From assembly GCA_947259685.1 (NCBI GenBank), contig CAMYNC010000002.1, forward strand, positions 51,656-115,655: 64,000 bases of DNA, read 5' to 3'. The first letter of the stretch is position 1, and every line of letters begins with the position of its first letter. A program made the translations under genes and the position numbers. This DNA is from an uncultured Desulfuromonadales bacterium (GTDB lineage Bacteria > Desulfobacterota > Desulfuromonadia > Desulfuromonadales > Geopsychrobacteraceae). Below, in pieces: positions 8,805 through 17,207 of the stretch. The notes under the pieces are model-generated. The model was not told where the DNA came from, did no database searches, and was given only the letters and a program-made list of their open reading frames with translations.

Positions 8805-8976
8805 ATGTTTGCATTTGAAGACGAATGAAAAACCGATCACGATCAAAGCCATTGGTGTAGATTGCGGACCGACCTCAAGATGATATCAACATTGTAATGA
8901 CTTGGGTGCCCGTGGTAAGGTCACTTATCTTAAACGTTTGTGCAGAGATAATTTGTTGGACGAGATTTATAGTTAA
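8805..8976 (+). pseudogene. Decayed small gene, product unknown
   Basis: A well-placed GGAGG (8795-8799) precedes an ATG at 8805, but the frame stops after seven codons (MFAFEDE). The +1 frame then reads coherently: EKPITIKAIGVDCGPTSR, a stop, then YQHCNDLGARGKVTYLKRLC and RDNLLDEIYS, ending at 8976. One frameshift and one internal stop would break a protein of about 57 residues. I do not recognise the family. It could instead be non-coding leader of the cold-shock gene. Confidence 0.3.
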
Positions 8977-9087
8977 TCAGTCACAAATATGCCATGCAGA
9001 CCTCTTAGGGTTGCGTGGTTTTTTATTTTTACGTAAATATGGCTTGCACAACAAAAAGCGTTCCCACAGGGGAGCATGGAGTTAAAA

Positions 9088-9285
9088 ATGGCTGAAGGTA
9101 CTGTGAAGTGGTTCAACGATTCAAAAGGTTTTGGTTTTATCGAGCAGGAGAGTGGAGATGATGTGTTCGTTCATCATTCCGAAATCCAGGGCGAGGGGTT
9201 TAAATCTCTGGCCGAGGGAGACCGTGTGATTTTTGATGTCACCCAGGGCCAAAAAGGGCCTCAAGCATCTAATGTTCGAAAATAA
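9088..9285 (+). CDS. Cold-shock protein, CspA family
   Basis: A 65-residue single cold-shock domain protein, an RNA/single-stranded DNA chaperone. Both nucleic-acid binding motifs are present: KGFGFI (RNP1) at about residues 13-18 and VFVHH (RNP2) at 26-30. The family start [10 protein letters not shown] is intact. An in-frame ATG lies at 9076, but GGAG at 9078-9081 is correctly spaced for 9088, so that start is chosen. The gene is monocistronic, has about 110 bases of leader after the decayed gene upstream, and ends in a clear terminator. Long leaders are common in this family and can mediate cold regulation; no specific element was identified. Confidence 0.95.
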   Translation: MAEGTVKWFNDSKGFGFIEQESGDDVFVHHSEIQGEGFKSLAEGDRVIFDVTQGQKGPQASNVRK

Positions 9286-9317
9286 TAGAAATAGTTTTTA
9301 CATCCGCTGACATCCTC

Positions 9318-9351
9318 AAGAGCCCTACGGTCAATCCGTGGGGCTCTTTTG
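9318..9351 (+). terminator. Rho-independent terminator of the cold-shock gene
   Basis: A 13-bp stem with one G-T pair (AAGAGCCCTACGG at 9318-9330, partner from 9336), a five-base loop TCAAT and a terminal TTTT run. It lies 33 bases past the cold-shock stop codon. Confidence 0.9.
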
Positions 9352-9661
9352 GATTAAGTTCAATGGCTCCATCATAACAACGAAGGTATTGGGGTACTGT
9401 AAGTCGCCACTTCCAGAAAAAGTGTTCGATTAATGCCCTATTTCAAGAAAAGCCCATGATCTGGTAATTATGGGCCTTTTGCGTGATTAAAAAGGTGATA
9501 AATGAGACGTCTCTGGACTTGGTCTGTTTGAATTCCAGTGGCCCCGACTCTGCGTGGGTCCACTGGTAGGAATCGTGACCCATTCAGTGTGAAAATCGAT
9601 AGATATCCACAAATGGGTACAGATGGCATCCAGAAATATCGGAAACCTCGGGATATGCGCA
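9352..9661. other. Intergenic region with a long imperfect hairpin
   Basis: About 310 bases between the cold-shock terminator and the reductase gene. A weak hairpin (AAAGCCCAT near 9449 with ATGGGCCTTT near 9473) could terminate the minus-strand operon. A second one at 9535-9566 pairs CCAGTGG with CCACTGG and, after one mismatch, CCC with GGG, around a 10-base loop. No coding frame is convincing. The region marks the left border of the GC-rich operon. Confidence 0.45.
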
Positions 9662-10507
9662 TCACATGTCCATGCCGCCGTTCACCCCCCAGACCTGTCC
9701 AGTGATGTAGGAGGACGCGTCGGCGGCGAGGAAGTGCACGACCCGCGCGACCTCCTCGGGCTTGCCGAGGCGGCCGAGGGGGATATGGGACAGGATCTGC
9801 GCCATCACCTTTTCGGGGATATGTTCAAGCATCTCCGTAGCGATGAATCCCGGCGTGATAGTGTTAATGGTGAGACCGATCCCGTCGGGATCGGTCAGTT
9901 TCCCCGAGCGGGCCAGCATACGCGAGGCCTCCCGGGCGAGCGTTTTGGTTAACCCGAACAGGCCCGACTTCGATGCGGCGTAGTTTGCCTGACCGATATT
10001 ACCCATTTCACCGATGACGCTCGATACGTTCACAATCCGCCCGCTGCCACGCTCGGCCATGTGGCGCAGGGCCGCCTGAGAAAGAAAGAACGCACCGGAG
10101 AGGTTGACGTTGAGCACATTGTACCAGTCTTCGTCAGACATTTTAAGCACGGTCTTGTCGATGGTGATGCCGGCATTGTTGACCAGGATGTCGAGGCGGC
10201 CGTGGGTTGTGATCACAGCGTCGATGGTGCGACGACAGTCCTCCGGGTCACCGACATTCCCTTTGTGGGTACTGACCGCTGTGGAGTATTTCTGCGTAAA
10301 TGTGTTGCGGAATTCTTCAGCCTTCTGATCATTACCGGAATAACCCGCGGCGATCACCGCCCCCTGGCTGGCAAGGCTGCGACAGATTGCCGCCCCGATG
10401 CCACGGGTGCCTCCCGTGACCAAGGCGACGCGCCCCTTGAGCTTGTCACCGACTCGAACTTTTACATTTTCGTCTGCCGTTATTTCGAGAACGCCCATAA
10501 TGTCCAT
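9662..10507 (-). CDS. Short-chain dehydrogenase: 3-ketoacyl-ACP/acetoacetyl-CoA reductase
   Basis: A 281-residue SDR enzyme of the FabG/PhaB group, which reduces a 3-ketoacyl thioester with NAD(P)H. The cofactor loop TGGTRGIG follows a 25-residue leader, NNAG is present, and the catalytic residues appear as Ser in NVSSVIG and Tyr-x-x-x-Lys in YAASK. The C-terminus ends in GGMDM. It is the last gene of the GC-rich operon, after the carboxyltransferase fusion, so its likely substrate is the product of the KAS III enzyme. Two in-frame ATGs (10507 and 10498) follow AAGGAGGAG; spacing does not settle which is used. It is longer than typical FabG because of the leader and an insertion around ARSGKLTDPDGIG. 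Confidence 0.85.
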   Translation of the reverse strand: MDIMGVLEITADENVKVRVGDKLKGRVALVTGGTRGIGAAICRSLASQGAVIAAGYSGNDQKAEEFRNTFTQKYSTAVSTHKGNVGDPEDCRRTIDAVITTHGRLDILVNNAGITIDKTVLKMSDEDWYNVLNVNLSGAFFLSQAALRHMAERGSGRIVNVSSVIGEMGNIGQANYAASKSGLFGLTKTLAREASRMLARSGKLTDPDGIGLTINTITPGFIATEMLEHIPEKVMAQILSHIPLGRLGKPEEVARVVHFLAADASSYITGQVWGVNGGMDM

Positions 10508-10643
10508 CTCCTCCTTAAATTAAGTTTGGTTGACAGGATACCCTGAGCTCGGCCATTCAGCATTTTGCCCGGGCCCATCCAGACGGACAGCCTGTAGGGA
10601 GGCTGCTCGTCTCAGGTGACATGCAAAATTGAGAGCAGTCCAT

Positions 10644-13600
10644 TCAACCCGCACCCAGTTTGGCTAGCGTCCGGGCCATACCACGCTCAAGAGCGGCGAT
10701 CAACTCGGGGCGCAAGCGCTGCGCGGGGATGATGGCGTCGACCGAGCCCATTTCGCGGGCCCGCTGGATGGTGTGCACCGCATCGTACTCGATGGCCTTC
10801 TGCCCCAACTTCTGTGCCCGAACCACCGGCCGTAATTCGGCGAGCTCGGCTTGTAGAGCAACCCGTTCAGGTCCGCTCGCTGCAGCGATCCGCTCGCGCA
10901 GGCTGACAATCCGCTCATCAGCGTCGGTGCGTTGGTCGACCTCCCGGGTGAAAACCACGGCTGCGGCCGGGGCGCCGCCGAGCACCGAGGCAAAGGTGCC
11001 CTCAACGGCGAGAGCTTCCATATTGTCGTTGAGTACCTTCGAGAACACCACGAAGGCACCGCCGTGATAACGCGACACGACACAGAACACGATCGGCCCG
11101 TCGAAATTGGTCACGGCGCGACCGATCTCGGCGCCATACTCGAGTTGACATCTGACCAGAGATTCCGGTGAGCCGTCAAAACCGGACAGGTTGGCCAGCA
11201 CGACCAGGGGACGGCTGCCGCTAGCACTGTTGATGGCGCGCGCCAGCTTCTTCGACGACATGGGAAAGAGCGTGCCCGAGGTCCACACATCGGGTCCGTC
11301 GGCCGGGAGCAGCCCCTTGCGTGGAATCGCCCGGGAGGCGATGCCGAGCATCATGACTGGGTAACCGCCGAGATGGGCCTCGAAGACCACACCGGTGTCG
11401 GCATCGCGCATGTCGGCCCAGCGTTCCATCATATTTTGGTCCTGATCGGCGACCGCGCGCATGATGGACCGAATGTCGAATGGTTTCTTCCGGCCGGGGT
11501 TGGTGGCTTCGGCGAACACCTCGCCAACCGTCTCGAATTCAGGACCGGCGTGCGGTGCCGACCTGACGTCGCGTTCAAGATCGTCGGCGGTTTTCGCGCG
11601 CCGCGGGAAGCGTTCTCCTGGCGCCCGATAGGCATGCTCATTGTGCTGGCGCATGATCTCGCAGGCTGCTTCGAGATTGGGCGCCCAGTACTGCGCCTGG
11701 CCGTTGGGGCCCATGATGCGGTCGTAGCCGCCGAGTCCGAAGTTGTCTTCTGCCGAGACACCGCCCGAGAAGTCGAGGGACTGTTTTCCGGTGAGTACCA
11801 TGGAGCTGTCGGGGGTCATGACCAGGATGCCTTTGGTATGCATCAGCATCGTGGCCTCGGCGTTCCAATAGGGCTGGCCACCGACGGTGATGCCGGTGAT
11901 GATAATGTTGATCTCGCCGCCGTCCTGGGTAAACTCGATGAGTCGGCGCAACACAATCGAAATCCAGTCCATATTCTCGGTGCCGCTGGTCATGGAGATC
12001 CGGGCACCTGCCGACACCGCATACCACTCAAGGGAGGTGCTGCGTTTTCTCGCCAGTTCGAGTGCTCCGATGACCATGCGGCATTCCGGTTCGGCTAGCG
12101 ACGCCAGCTCCTTGGTCGGATCCCCGAGCAGCACCACCCGGGTGATCCCTTCCGGATAGCGTTCCGAGGGGGTGGTGATCAGGCCGCCAACGAAGCCGTT
12201 GTCGTTGTTCCCCTTCGGCCGGTCGACCGGCTCGAAGGACCCATCCGGGGTTACGGCGTACTCGGTGAACGAGCCGCCGTTTCTGGTCAGGCGGTCGATC
12301 AGCTCGTAAGGGTAGATCGAGCCGCGCTGCTGCGACATGATGACGTTCTGCCGGTAGCGGTCGAGGACCTGGACCGGTTCGTCCGCGGACTCGACAATTT
12401 CGAACGAATTAGGATCGCTTGCGTCGAAGCCGAAGCGCAAAATGACGTCGCGAGTTTCGCCGTTTTCAACAAGCGAACCGATCATTTCGATTCCCTCCAG
12501 CCCGAGTAGGGCCGTGAGCGATGCAAATCGTTCGGCGCCTCTATCCAGCCCCTCGATCGGCAAGCTGAATGGCGGCCAGAGATAGAGCACGATCCGATTC
12601 ATCGCAAGTCGTCGGCGCGGGTCGTGCTCTGCCTGTGCGGAACGAATTGCGTTCGCACAGGCGGAAAAGAGCCTTTCCATGACGGGCAAGCCGACCACCT
12701 GCCCCGACTCGTCTAGGCTTGGGGTCAGATCGCGAACCTCTGCCACGGCAGCCAGGCGTATATCGCGTGGGTTGTCGACGCCGACCAGCTTGTAGGAATA
12801 GATGCCAGGTTCCGATTCGAGTCGTTCGCTGGTAAAGTTCCGGAAGCGGTAAAATTTGGCTCGCGCAGCGATCATCGGGTGGCAATTTCTGAGGGTCAGG
12901 TCTTCGGCAACGGTCCCCTCAGCGGGGCGATAGGTGAGGTGGAAGACTCTGCCCTCCGGGGCGGCGCCCGAGAAGGTCACCCGGCGAATATTCCGCGGCG
13001 CATCGACGGCATTGACAATGCTGTGCGCCCAGGCCTCGATCTCATCCGATTTGATAGAACCATCCCAACGGGTGTAGAGGTCGATTGAAATCGGGTGGGC
13101 ATCGGACAGGGTTCGGCCGTGAGCGAGAGCGGCCTTCAGTGCATCACCGGCCTTGGCTTGCGAGGTGCTCGTGGCCACCACGTAGCGAAGTTCTCCGTCA
13201 GTGTGATAGCCGGCAGAGCGAAGTCCGGGTTCTTCATGTACGCCGTGCAGATCCTTGCCACGATAGAATCGCCGGAAAAAGATTTCAAGCAGCGGATCGC
13301 CATTGTCGCCCGACCCGTCGGAATCAGCGAGGAGTTCGATCACGGCCTCGGGACAGTTGATCACCGCATCGAGGTGTGCGCTATCAGCGCCCGCAGAACG
13401 TAGCGCGGCGACGTGGCCACGCATCTCCTCGAGGACCTCCGCCTTGCGCGCCGCCACGCCAGGTTGCTCGAAGTTCTGGTAGCGAATATTGCGGGCCTTG
13501 TTGCCGAGGCTGGGAAAACGCAGTTCCGTGGCGATCACAAAATCATCGAGTGTCGTCCGTAGGCGCTGTGCGATGTCAGGATCCAGTTGTTCGGGATCGA

Positions 13601-14852
13601 GGTGCAGTCCACTCAAAACCGCCGCAAGCAGCGGCTCGTGCGCCGCGGCCACCTGTTGGGCGTTAAAGGTCCGGAACGCGGCTCGTTTGAGGTCGCCAGT
13701 GGGTTCAAGACTGTCGACACCGTAATGGGCGAAAGCGCGCTCCAGTTTAGGCCGAAACGACGCCGGCAGCCCCTCGGCTTCAAGATCAAGGGCGCGCAGA
13801 TAATGATGAAAATGCTCCTTGGGGTTGCGTGTCTCCTCATCGACCATATCGAGGAGTGGACGGTTACGCGCCAGAGAGTTGACGTCGCTGAACGCCATAA
13901 GCACTGCAAGCCCGGCGGCGACGACCTCGGGGTCGTGCAGATCAGTTTCACTATGTGCCTTAAGCAGTCGTCCGGCAAGATCACGTACGACACCAGGCTG
14001 GGTGTCGTAACCGAGAATGGTCCAGCGGATGCTGTCGAGAAGGTCGAGGCAGCGACCGCGGCCACTCAGAGCGGCCGCTTGCTCGGCAGCAATGGTGGCA
14101 AAATCAACGCGTGTTCCCGCCTGCGCCGCTTCGTCTCGCTCACTGACCGCCTCAAGCCTGATGAGGCCGGCACCGGCATCCACCTGGATGCTCGGACCGG
14201 TCAGCACATCGACGACGGTCCCAGAAAACGGCGCCGTGATGGCGGTTTCCATCTTCATCGCCTCAAGCACGACGAGCGAGTCGCCCTTGGCGACCGTATC
14301 TCCAGGTTGGACATTGACGGCGACGACCAGCGACGGAGACGGTGAGCGGATCATGCCCACATCACCACGAATGATCCGGTGGATGACATTGTCGACCTCG
14401 ATGAGGAGGTCCTTGCCTTGAGTCACGGACACCACGCGGTGGCTGCGGTCCCCGACGGTGACGCGGGACTCGAACTCGTCCACCGGGTCGATTGACATGA
14501 CAGCAACCTTGCCCTCGACCTCCAGACGGTAGCGGTTGGGACAGACCCGCTGCACGAGCAGTCGATATTTTTCGCCACGTAACCGGCAGTCAACCGTGAC
14601 CAGCGACTCGTGGGTTGACTTCGGCCGCCCGCGGGCAGCAGCGGCGAAGAACGACGTGCGGGCATAAAGCGCTGACGAGAGGTAGGCCTCGATCCCAGCG
14701 ACCAGCAGGGCGACGTCCGCATGATCGTCACCAGAGTGTGAGCCGTCTGCGGCCAACCGATCGAGCAAGGCATGGTCGGCGAGTACCTCGGGCAAATTCA
14801 GCAGGCGCAGGAGAAGCGATTCGTCAGTTCGTTGGAGCGATAATTTATCCAT
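10644..14852 (-). CDS. Biotin carrier / carboxyltransferase fusion (eukaryote-type acetyl-CoA carboxylase without biotin carboxylase domain)
   Basis: A 1402-residue protein resembling the C-terminal two thirds of a single-chain acyl-CoA carboxylase. A biotinyl domain around 165-235 has the biotin attachment lysine at 200 in EAMKMET. A long central region (about 240-780) resembles the non-catalytic middle of eukaryotic enzymes. The rest is a double crotonase-fold carboxyltransferase with ISMTSGTENMDW, GLGGYDRIMGPNGQ and LVVLANLSGFDGSPESL. No ATP-grasp biotin carboxylase lies at the N-terminus, so that activity must come from another gene. The ATG at 14852 follows AAGGAGG and overlaps the upstream stop by 8 bases, implying translational coupling. 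The expected product is malonyl-CoA or another carboxyacyl-CoA. Codons are GC-rich compared with the flanks. Confidence 0.85.
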   Translation of the reverse strand: MDKLSLQRTDESLLLRLLNLPEVLADHALLDRLAADGSHSGDDHADVALLVAGIEAYLSSALYARTSFFAAAARGRPKSTHESLVTVDCRLRGEKYRLLVQRVCPNRYRLEVEGKVAVMSIDPVDEFESRVTVGDRSHRVVSVTQGKDLLIEVDNVIHRIIRGDVGMIRSPSPSLVVAVNVQPGDTVAKGDSLVVLEAMKMETAITAPFSGTVVDVLTGPSIQVDAGAGLIRLEAVSERDEAAQAGTRVDFATIAAEQAAALSGRGRCLDLLDSIRWTILGYDTQPGVVRDLAGRLLKAHSETDLHDPEVVAAGLAVLMAFSDVNSLARNRPLLDMVDEETRNPKEHFHHYLRALDLEAEGLPASFRPKLERAFAHYGVDSLEPTGDLKRAAFRTFNAQQVAAAHEPLLAAVLSGLHLDPEQLDPDIAQRLRTTLDDFVIATELRFPSLGNKARNIRYQNFEQPGVAARKAEVLEEMRGHVAALRSAGADSAHLDAVINCPEAVIELLADSDGSGDNGDPLLEIFFRRFYRGKDLHGVHEEPGLRSAGYHTDGELRYVVATSTSQAKAGDALKAALAHGRTLSDAHPISIDLYTRWDGSIKSDEIEAWAHSIVNAVDAPRNIRRVTFSGAAPEGRVFHLTYRPAEGTVAEDLTLRNCHPMIAARAKFYRFRNFTSERLESEPGIYSYKLVGVDNPRDIRLAAVAEVRDLTPSLDESGQVVGLPVMERLFSACANAIRSAQAEHDPRRRLAMNRIVLYLWPPFSLPIEGLDRGAERFASLTALLGLEGIEMIGSLVENGETRDVILRFGFDASDPNSFEIVESADEPVQVLDRYRQNVIMSQQRGSIYPYELIDRLTRNGGSFTEYAVTPDGSFEPVDRPKGNNDNGFVGGLITTPSERYPEGITRVVLLGDPTKELASLAEPECRMVIGALELARKRSTSLEWYAVSAGARISMTSGTENMDWISIVLRRLIEFTQDGGEINIIITGITVGGQPYWNAEATMLMHTKGILVMTPDSSMVLTGKQSLDFSGGVSAEDNFGLGGYDRIMGPNGQAQYWAPNLEAACEIMRQHNEHAYRAPGERFPRRAKTADDLERDVRSAPHAGPEFETVGEVFAEATNPGRKKPFDIRSIMRAVADQDQNMMERWADMRDADTGVVFEAHLGGYPVMMLGIASRAIPRKGLLPADGPDVWTSGTLFPMSSKKLARAINSASGSRPLVVLANLSGFDGSPESLVRCQLEYGAEIGRAVTNFDGPIVFCVVSRYHGGAFVVFSKVLNDNMEALAVEGTFASVLGGAPAAAVVFTREVDQRTDADERIVSLRERIAAASGPERVALQAELAELRPVVRAQKLGQKAIEYDAVHTIQRAREMGSVDAIIPAQRLRPELIAALERGMARTLAKLGAG

Positions 14853-16782
14853 GGAACGCCTCCTTGATGTCAGCCAGTGAGGAATGCGCGGTGGTCGACT
14901 TTGGCCCCATGGCGAGGTCGGTCTTAATCTCTGGCGCAACCATCGCCGGGTCCAGCGACAGCACCACGTAACCACCCACGGCTCCAGCGCCGAAGCCCGG
15001 CGCGAAGACCAGCGAGCGTTTGCTGATCGCCCCTTCATAGACAGCGTCGGCCAGGGCGATCGGAATGCTGGCCGCGGAGGCGTTACCGACCTCGGTGATG
15101 TTGAAGTAGATGTCTTCGGCTGCGATGCCCTGGGGCACGGCGATGTCGATGATCATGTTCTTGTTGGCCTGGTGGGGCACGATCACGTCGATGTCGTTGA
15201 TCAGCGCGCCGTCCCCCTTCACGCCTTTGAGTTCGGTCAGCTCGCCGATCATCTGGTTCAGGTAGCGTTTGACCAGGGCCTTGACCTCGGGACCATAGAC
15301 GGTGATGTCGTTGTCGAAGTCGTAGTTGGGCCAGATGATCGAGTTGACCTGGCTGAAGGGGCCGCTGGCATAGGTCTGCACCACCTCGACATCCCGGGCA
15401 CCGTCGGACGGTGCGACCACCATGGCGGCGGCCCCGTCGCCAAAGATCATCCGCGAGGGGCGCGCGTTACCGATCTTGTCGGAGAACTTCTCCGCCATCA
15501 CCAGCAGCACCGGACGTTCGATCTCCTGCAAGAGACGGACGGCTTCGGCCATGCCATAGGGGAAGCCGGCGCAGGCGGCCACAATGTCGGCCGAGCAATG
15601 GGTCTGCATAATCCCCAGTTGCCCCGACAGCCAGGTGGCGGTCGAGGGAATCAGCCTTTCCGAGGTGCAGGTGCAGAACAGCACCGCGCCGATCTCCTCG
15701 GGCCCCCGGCCGGCGTGCGCCATGGCAGCCCGGGCGGCCTCGAGGGCGATGTTCTCCAGCGGTTGGGCCGTGTAGCGGCGCCGCTCGATGCCGGTTTTAT
15801 CTGCAATTTCATCGGCGCCCATCGGCGACCAGGTGGGGGGTGAGTTGCGAACCACATCGACGTTGCTGCAGATGACCTCCCCCTTGCGGATCGCCAGCGC
15901 CTCGATCTTTGGCTGGACCTGCACATCGGTGCCGACCACCATCGGCTTAAGCGGCCGCACTGGTTCGACGGCCGGGGTGGGCGTCGGGGCCTGCGGTGCG
16001 CTGCCGGCGCCGCTCTTGACGCGATTGATGAAGTCGAGCACGTGACGGTTTTTCGGGTAGAACAGCACGACGACATCGTCGTCCTCCATCTCGGCCAAGG
16101 GCTTCAGCCGAGCCCGGCTGCGGTCCCAGGGGTGCTGGTTGTGCAGCACCATCGCCCAGCGCCGTAGCGCCTCAAGCTCGGGTTGCTCCTCGGCGACGTC
16201 GAGGATGTCGTTGACGCTGTAGTGCCGGTGATCGGGGTTGAAGTCACGGAGGACGGTGGTCCTGGCGTCGACCGTGGTGAGCGCCTCTGCGATGGTCGCC
16301 TTGATCGGCGGGAGCTCCGAAGCACGATAGAGCTTATTCGAGAAGCAGTCGAAGAGCATGCCGAACAGATCGTCTTCAGCCGTCTGATCCCATTTGGCTG
16401 GCAGTTGTCCGTAGGCCTTAAGAACGCTGGCGGACTTTGCTTCGCGGTTCTCTCTGGGGCGCAGCAGCGGGACGAACACATCTTCGCGGGTGCGCGGGAC
16501 GTCGCGCCAGCGGGTCGGCCTTTTTTCGTACATCGCCAGGGCGAAGCGGTTGGCCCAGAAAAGGTGCAGGCCGATGTCGCGCAACAGGTCGTAACGCGTC
16601 GCATAGCTTCCGGCGGCGGCCCGGTCGGCGATTTCGGTGCCGGTCGGCGCCTTCACTTCGAAGTCGCGACGAATGATCGCCTTCAACTGATCGAGATCAT
16701 AGATGATCGAGAAATCGAGCTCGACGAAGATGCTCGAGGGAAAAACCAGCTTGTTGTGTTTGTTCAGTCGGAACGGTTTCAT
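14845..16782 (-). CDS. KAS III-type condensing enzyme with N-terminal extension
   Basis: A 645-residue protein. Residues from about 290 to the end are a FabH/KAS III thiolase-fold condensing domain with the full triad: Cys404 in VAACAGFPYG, His537 in VPHQANKN and Asn567 in VGNASAASIP. It would condense a starter acyl-CoA with a malonyl thioester. Residues 1-290 form an extra domain with no motif I recognise; it is rich in Arg and Trp and ends in an Ala/Pro linker (QAPTPTPAVEPV). FabH is normally about 320 residues, so the protein is twice the usual size. AGGAGG precedes the ATG at 16782. It is first in the operon and overlaps the carboxyltransferase gene, which would supply its malonyl-CoA. 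An acetoacetyl-CoA synthase role is one possibility. Confidence 0.85.
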   Translation of the reverse strand: MKPFRLNKHNKLVFPSSIFVELDFSIIYDLDQLKAIIRRDFEVKAPTGTEIADRAAAGSYATRYDLLRDIGLHLFWANRFALAMYEKRPTRWRDVPRTREDVFVPLLRPRENREAKSASVLKAYGQLPAKWDQTAEDDLFGMLFDCFSNKLYRASELPPIKATIAEALTTVDARTTVLRDFNPDHRHYSVNDILDVAEEQPELEALRRWAMVLHNQHPWDRSRARLKPLAEMEDDDVVVLFYPKNRHVLDFINRVKSGAGSAPQAPTPTPAVEPVRPLKPMVVGTDVQVQPKIEALAIRKGEVICSNVDVVRNSPPTWSPMGADEIADKTGIERRRYTAQPLENIALEAARAAMAHAGRGPEEIGAVLFCTCTSERLIPSTATWLSGQLGIMQTHCSADIVAACAGFPYGMAEAVRLLQEIERPVLLVMAEKFSDKIGNARPSRMIFGDGAAAMVVAPSDGARDVEVVQTYASGPFSQVNSIIWPNYDFDNDITVYGPEVKALVKRYLNQMIGELTELKGVKGDGALINDIDVIVPHQANKNMIIDIAVPQGIAAEDIYFNITEVGNASAASIPIALADAVYEGAISKRSLVFAPGFGAGAVGGYVVLSLDPAMVAPEIKTDLAMGPKSTTAHSSLADIKEAFHG

Positions 16783-17207
16783 AAGTCCTCCTTGCTGTTT
16801 TAAGCAGACAGAAAATTGCTTTTCTGTGAAATGCGCTGGCGGCCGTGGAACCCAAACTCGCCCTCGACGCAATGCAGGGGTATGAAAAGATTTCATTAAC
16901 CATTTTAGTTTTCAGTTGCTTGAGAATGAACTTTAAACAAGTATAACATCTGATTCCTCTGGGGCGGCGCCAGTTTTCTTGGACACTGAATTGGGATAAT
17001 GTTCCCGTGTCAAAGGAGACTCACGATGGCTGCGAAGAACAAGAACGAAACAGTTACAGGGTCGTTAGCAGAAGGGCAGCGCTTATCGAACACTCATCGT
17101 GAGCAATTTCAGGACGAAATCCTCGCCCAGCCGAAAGTGTCCTGTAAGTTGTTCAGTATTGTTTTGCCGGTCGGATGTCGGGCTGATCCAGCATGTCGTG
17201 AATATCG
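16783..17207. other. Intergenic region with possible IS end remnant
   Basis: Holds the promoter region for the KAS III operon (minus strand) and, at about 16970-17035 on the plus strand, a stretch reading TTCTTGGACACTGAATTGGG and then AAAGGAGACTCACGATG. This has the look of the leader of an IS3-type insertion element, with a ribosome binding site and ATG at 17026. The frame from that ATG reads MAAKNKNETVTGSLAEGQRL and does not match a transposase I know; it runs into the tail of the nitroreductase gene. I see a possible mobile-element scar only. Confidence 0.3.

Noticed and set aside
9535..9566. tRNA-like fold
   Set aside because: Only one stem forms; no D arm, anticodon arm or T arm can be drawn.
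13587..14345. Long open frames opposite the carboxyltransferase gene
   Set aside because: Typical antisense frames in GC-rich coding DNA; the opposite strand encodes a well-conserved protein throughout.
14853..15038. N-terminal 62-residue extension of the carboxyltransferase frame
   Set aside because: It lies wholly within the KAS III gene; AAGGAGG and the ATG at 14852 give a better start.
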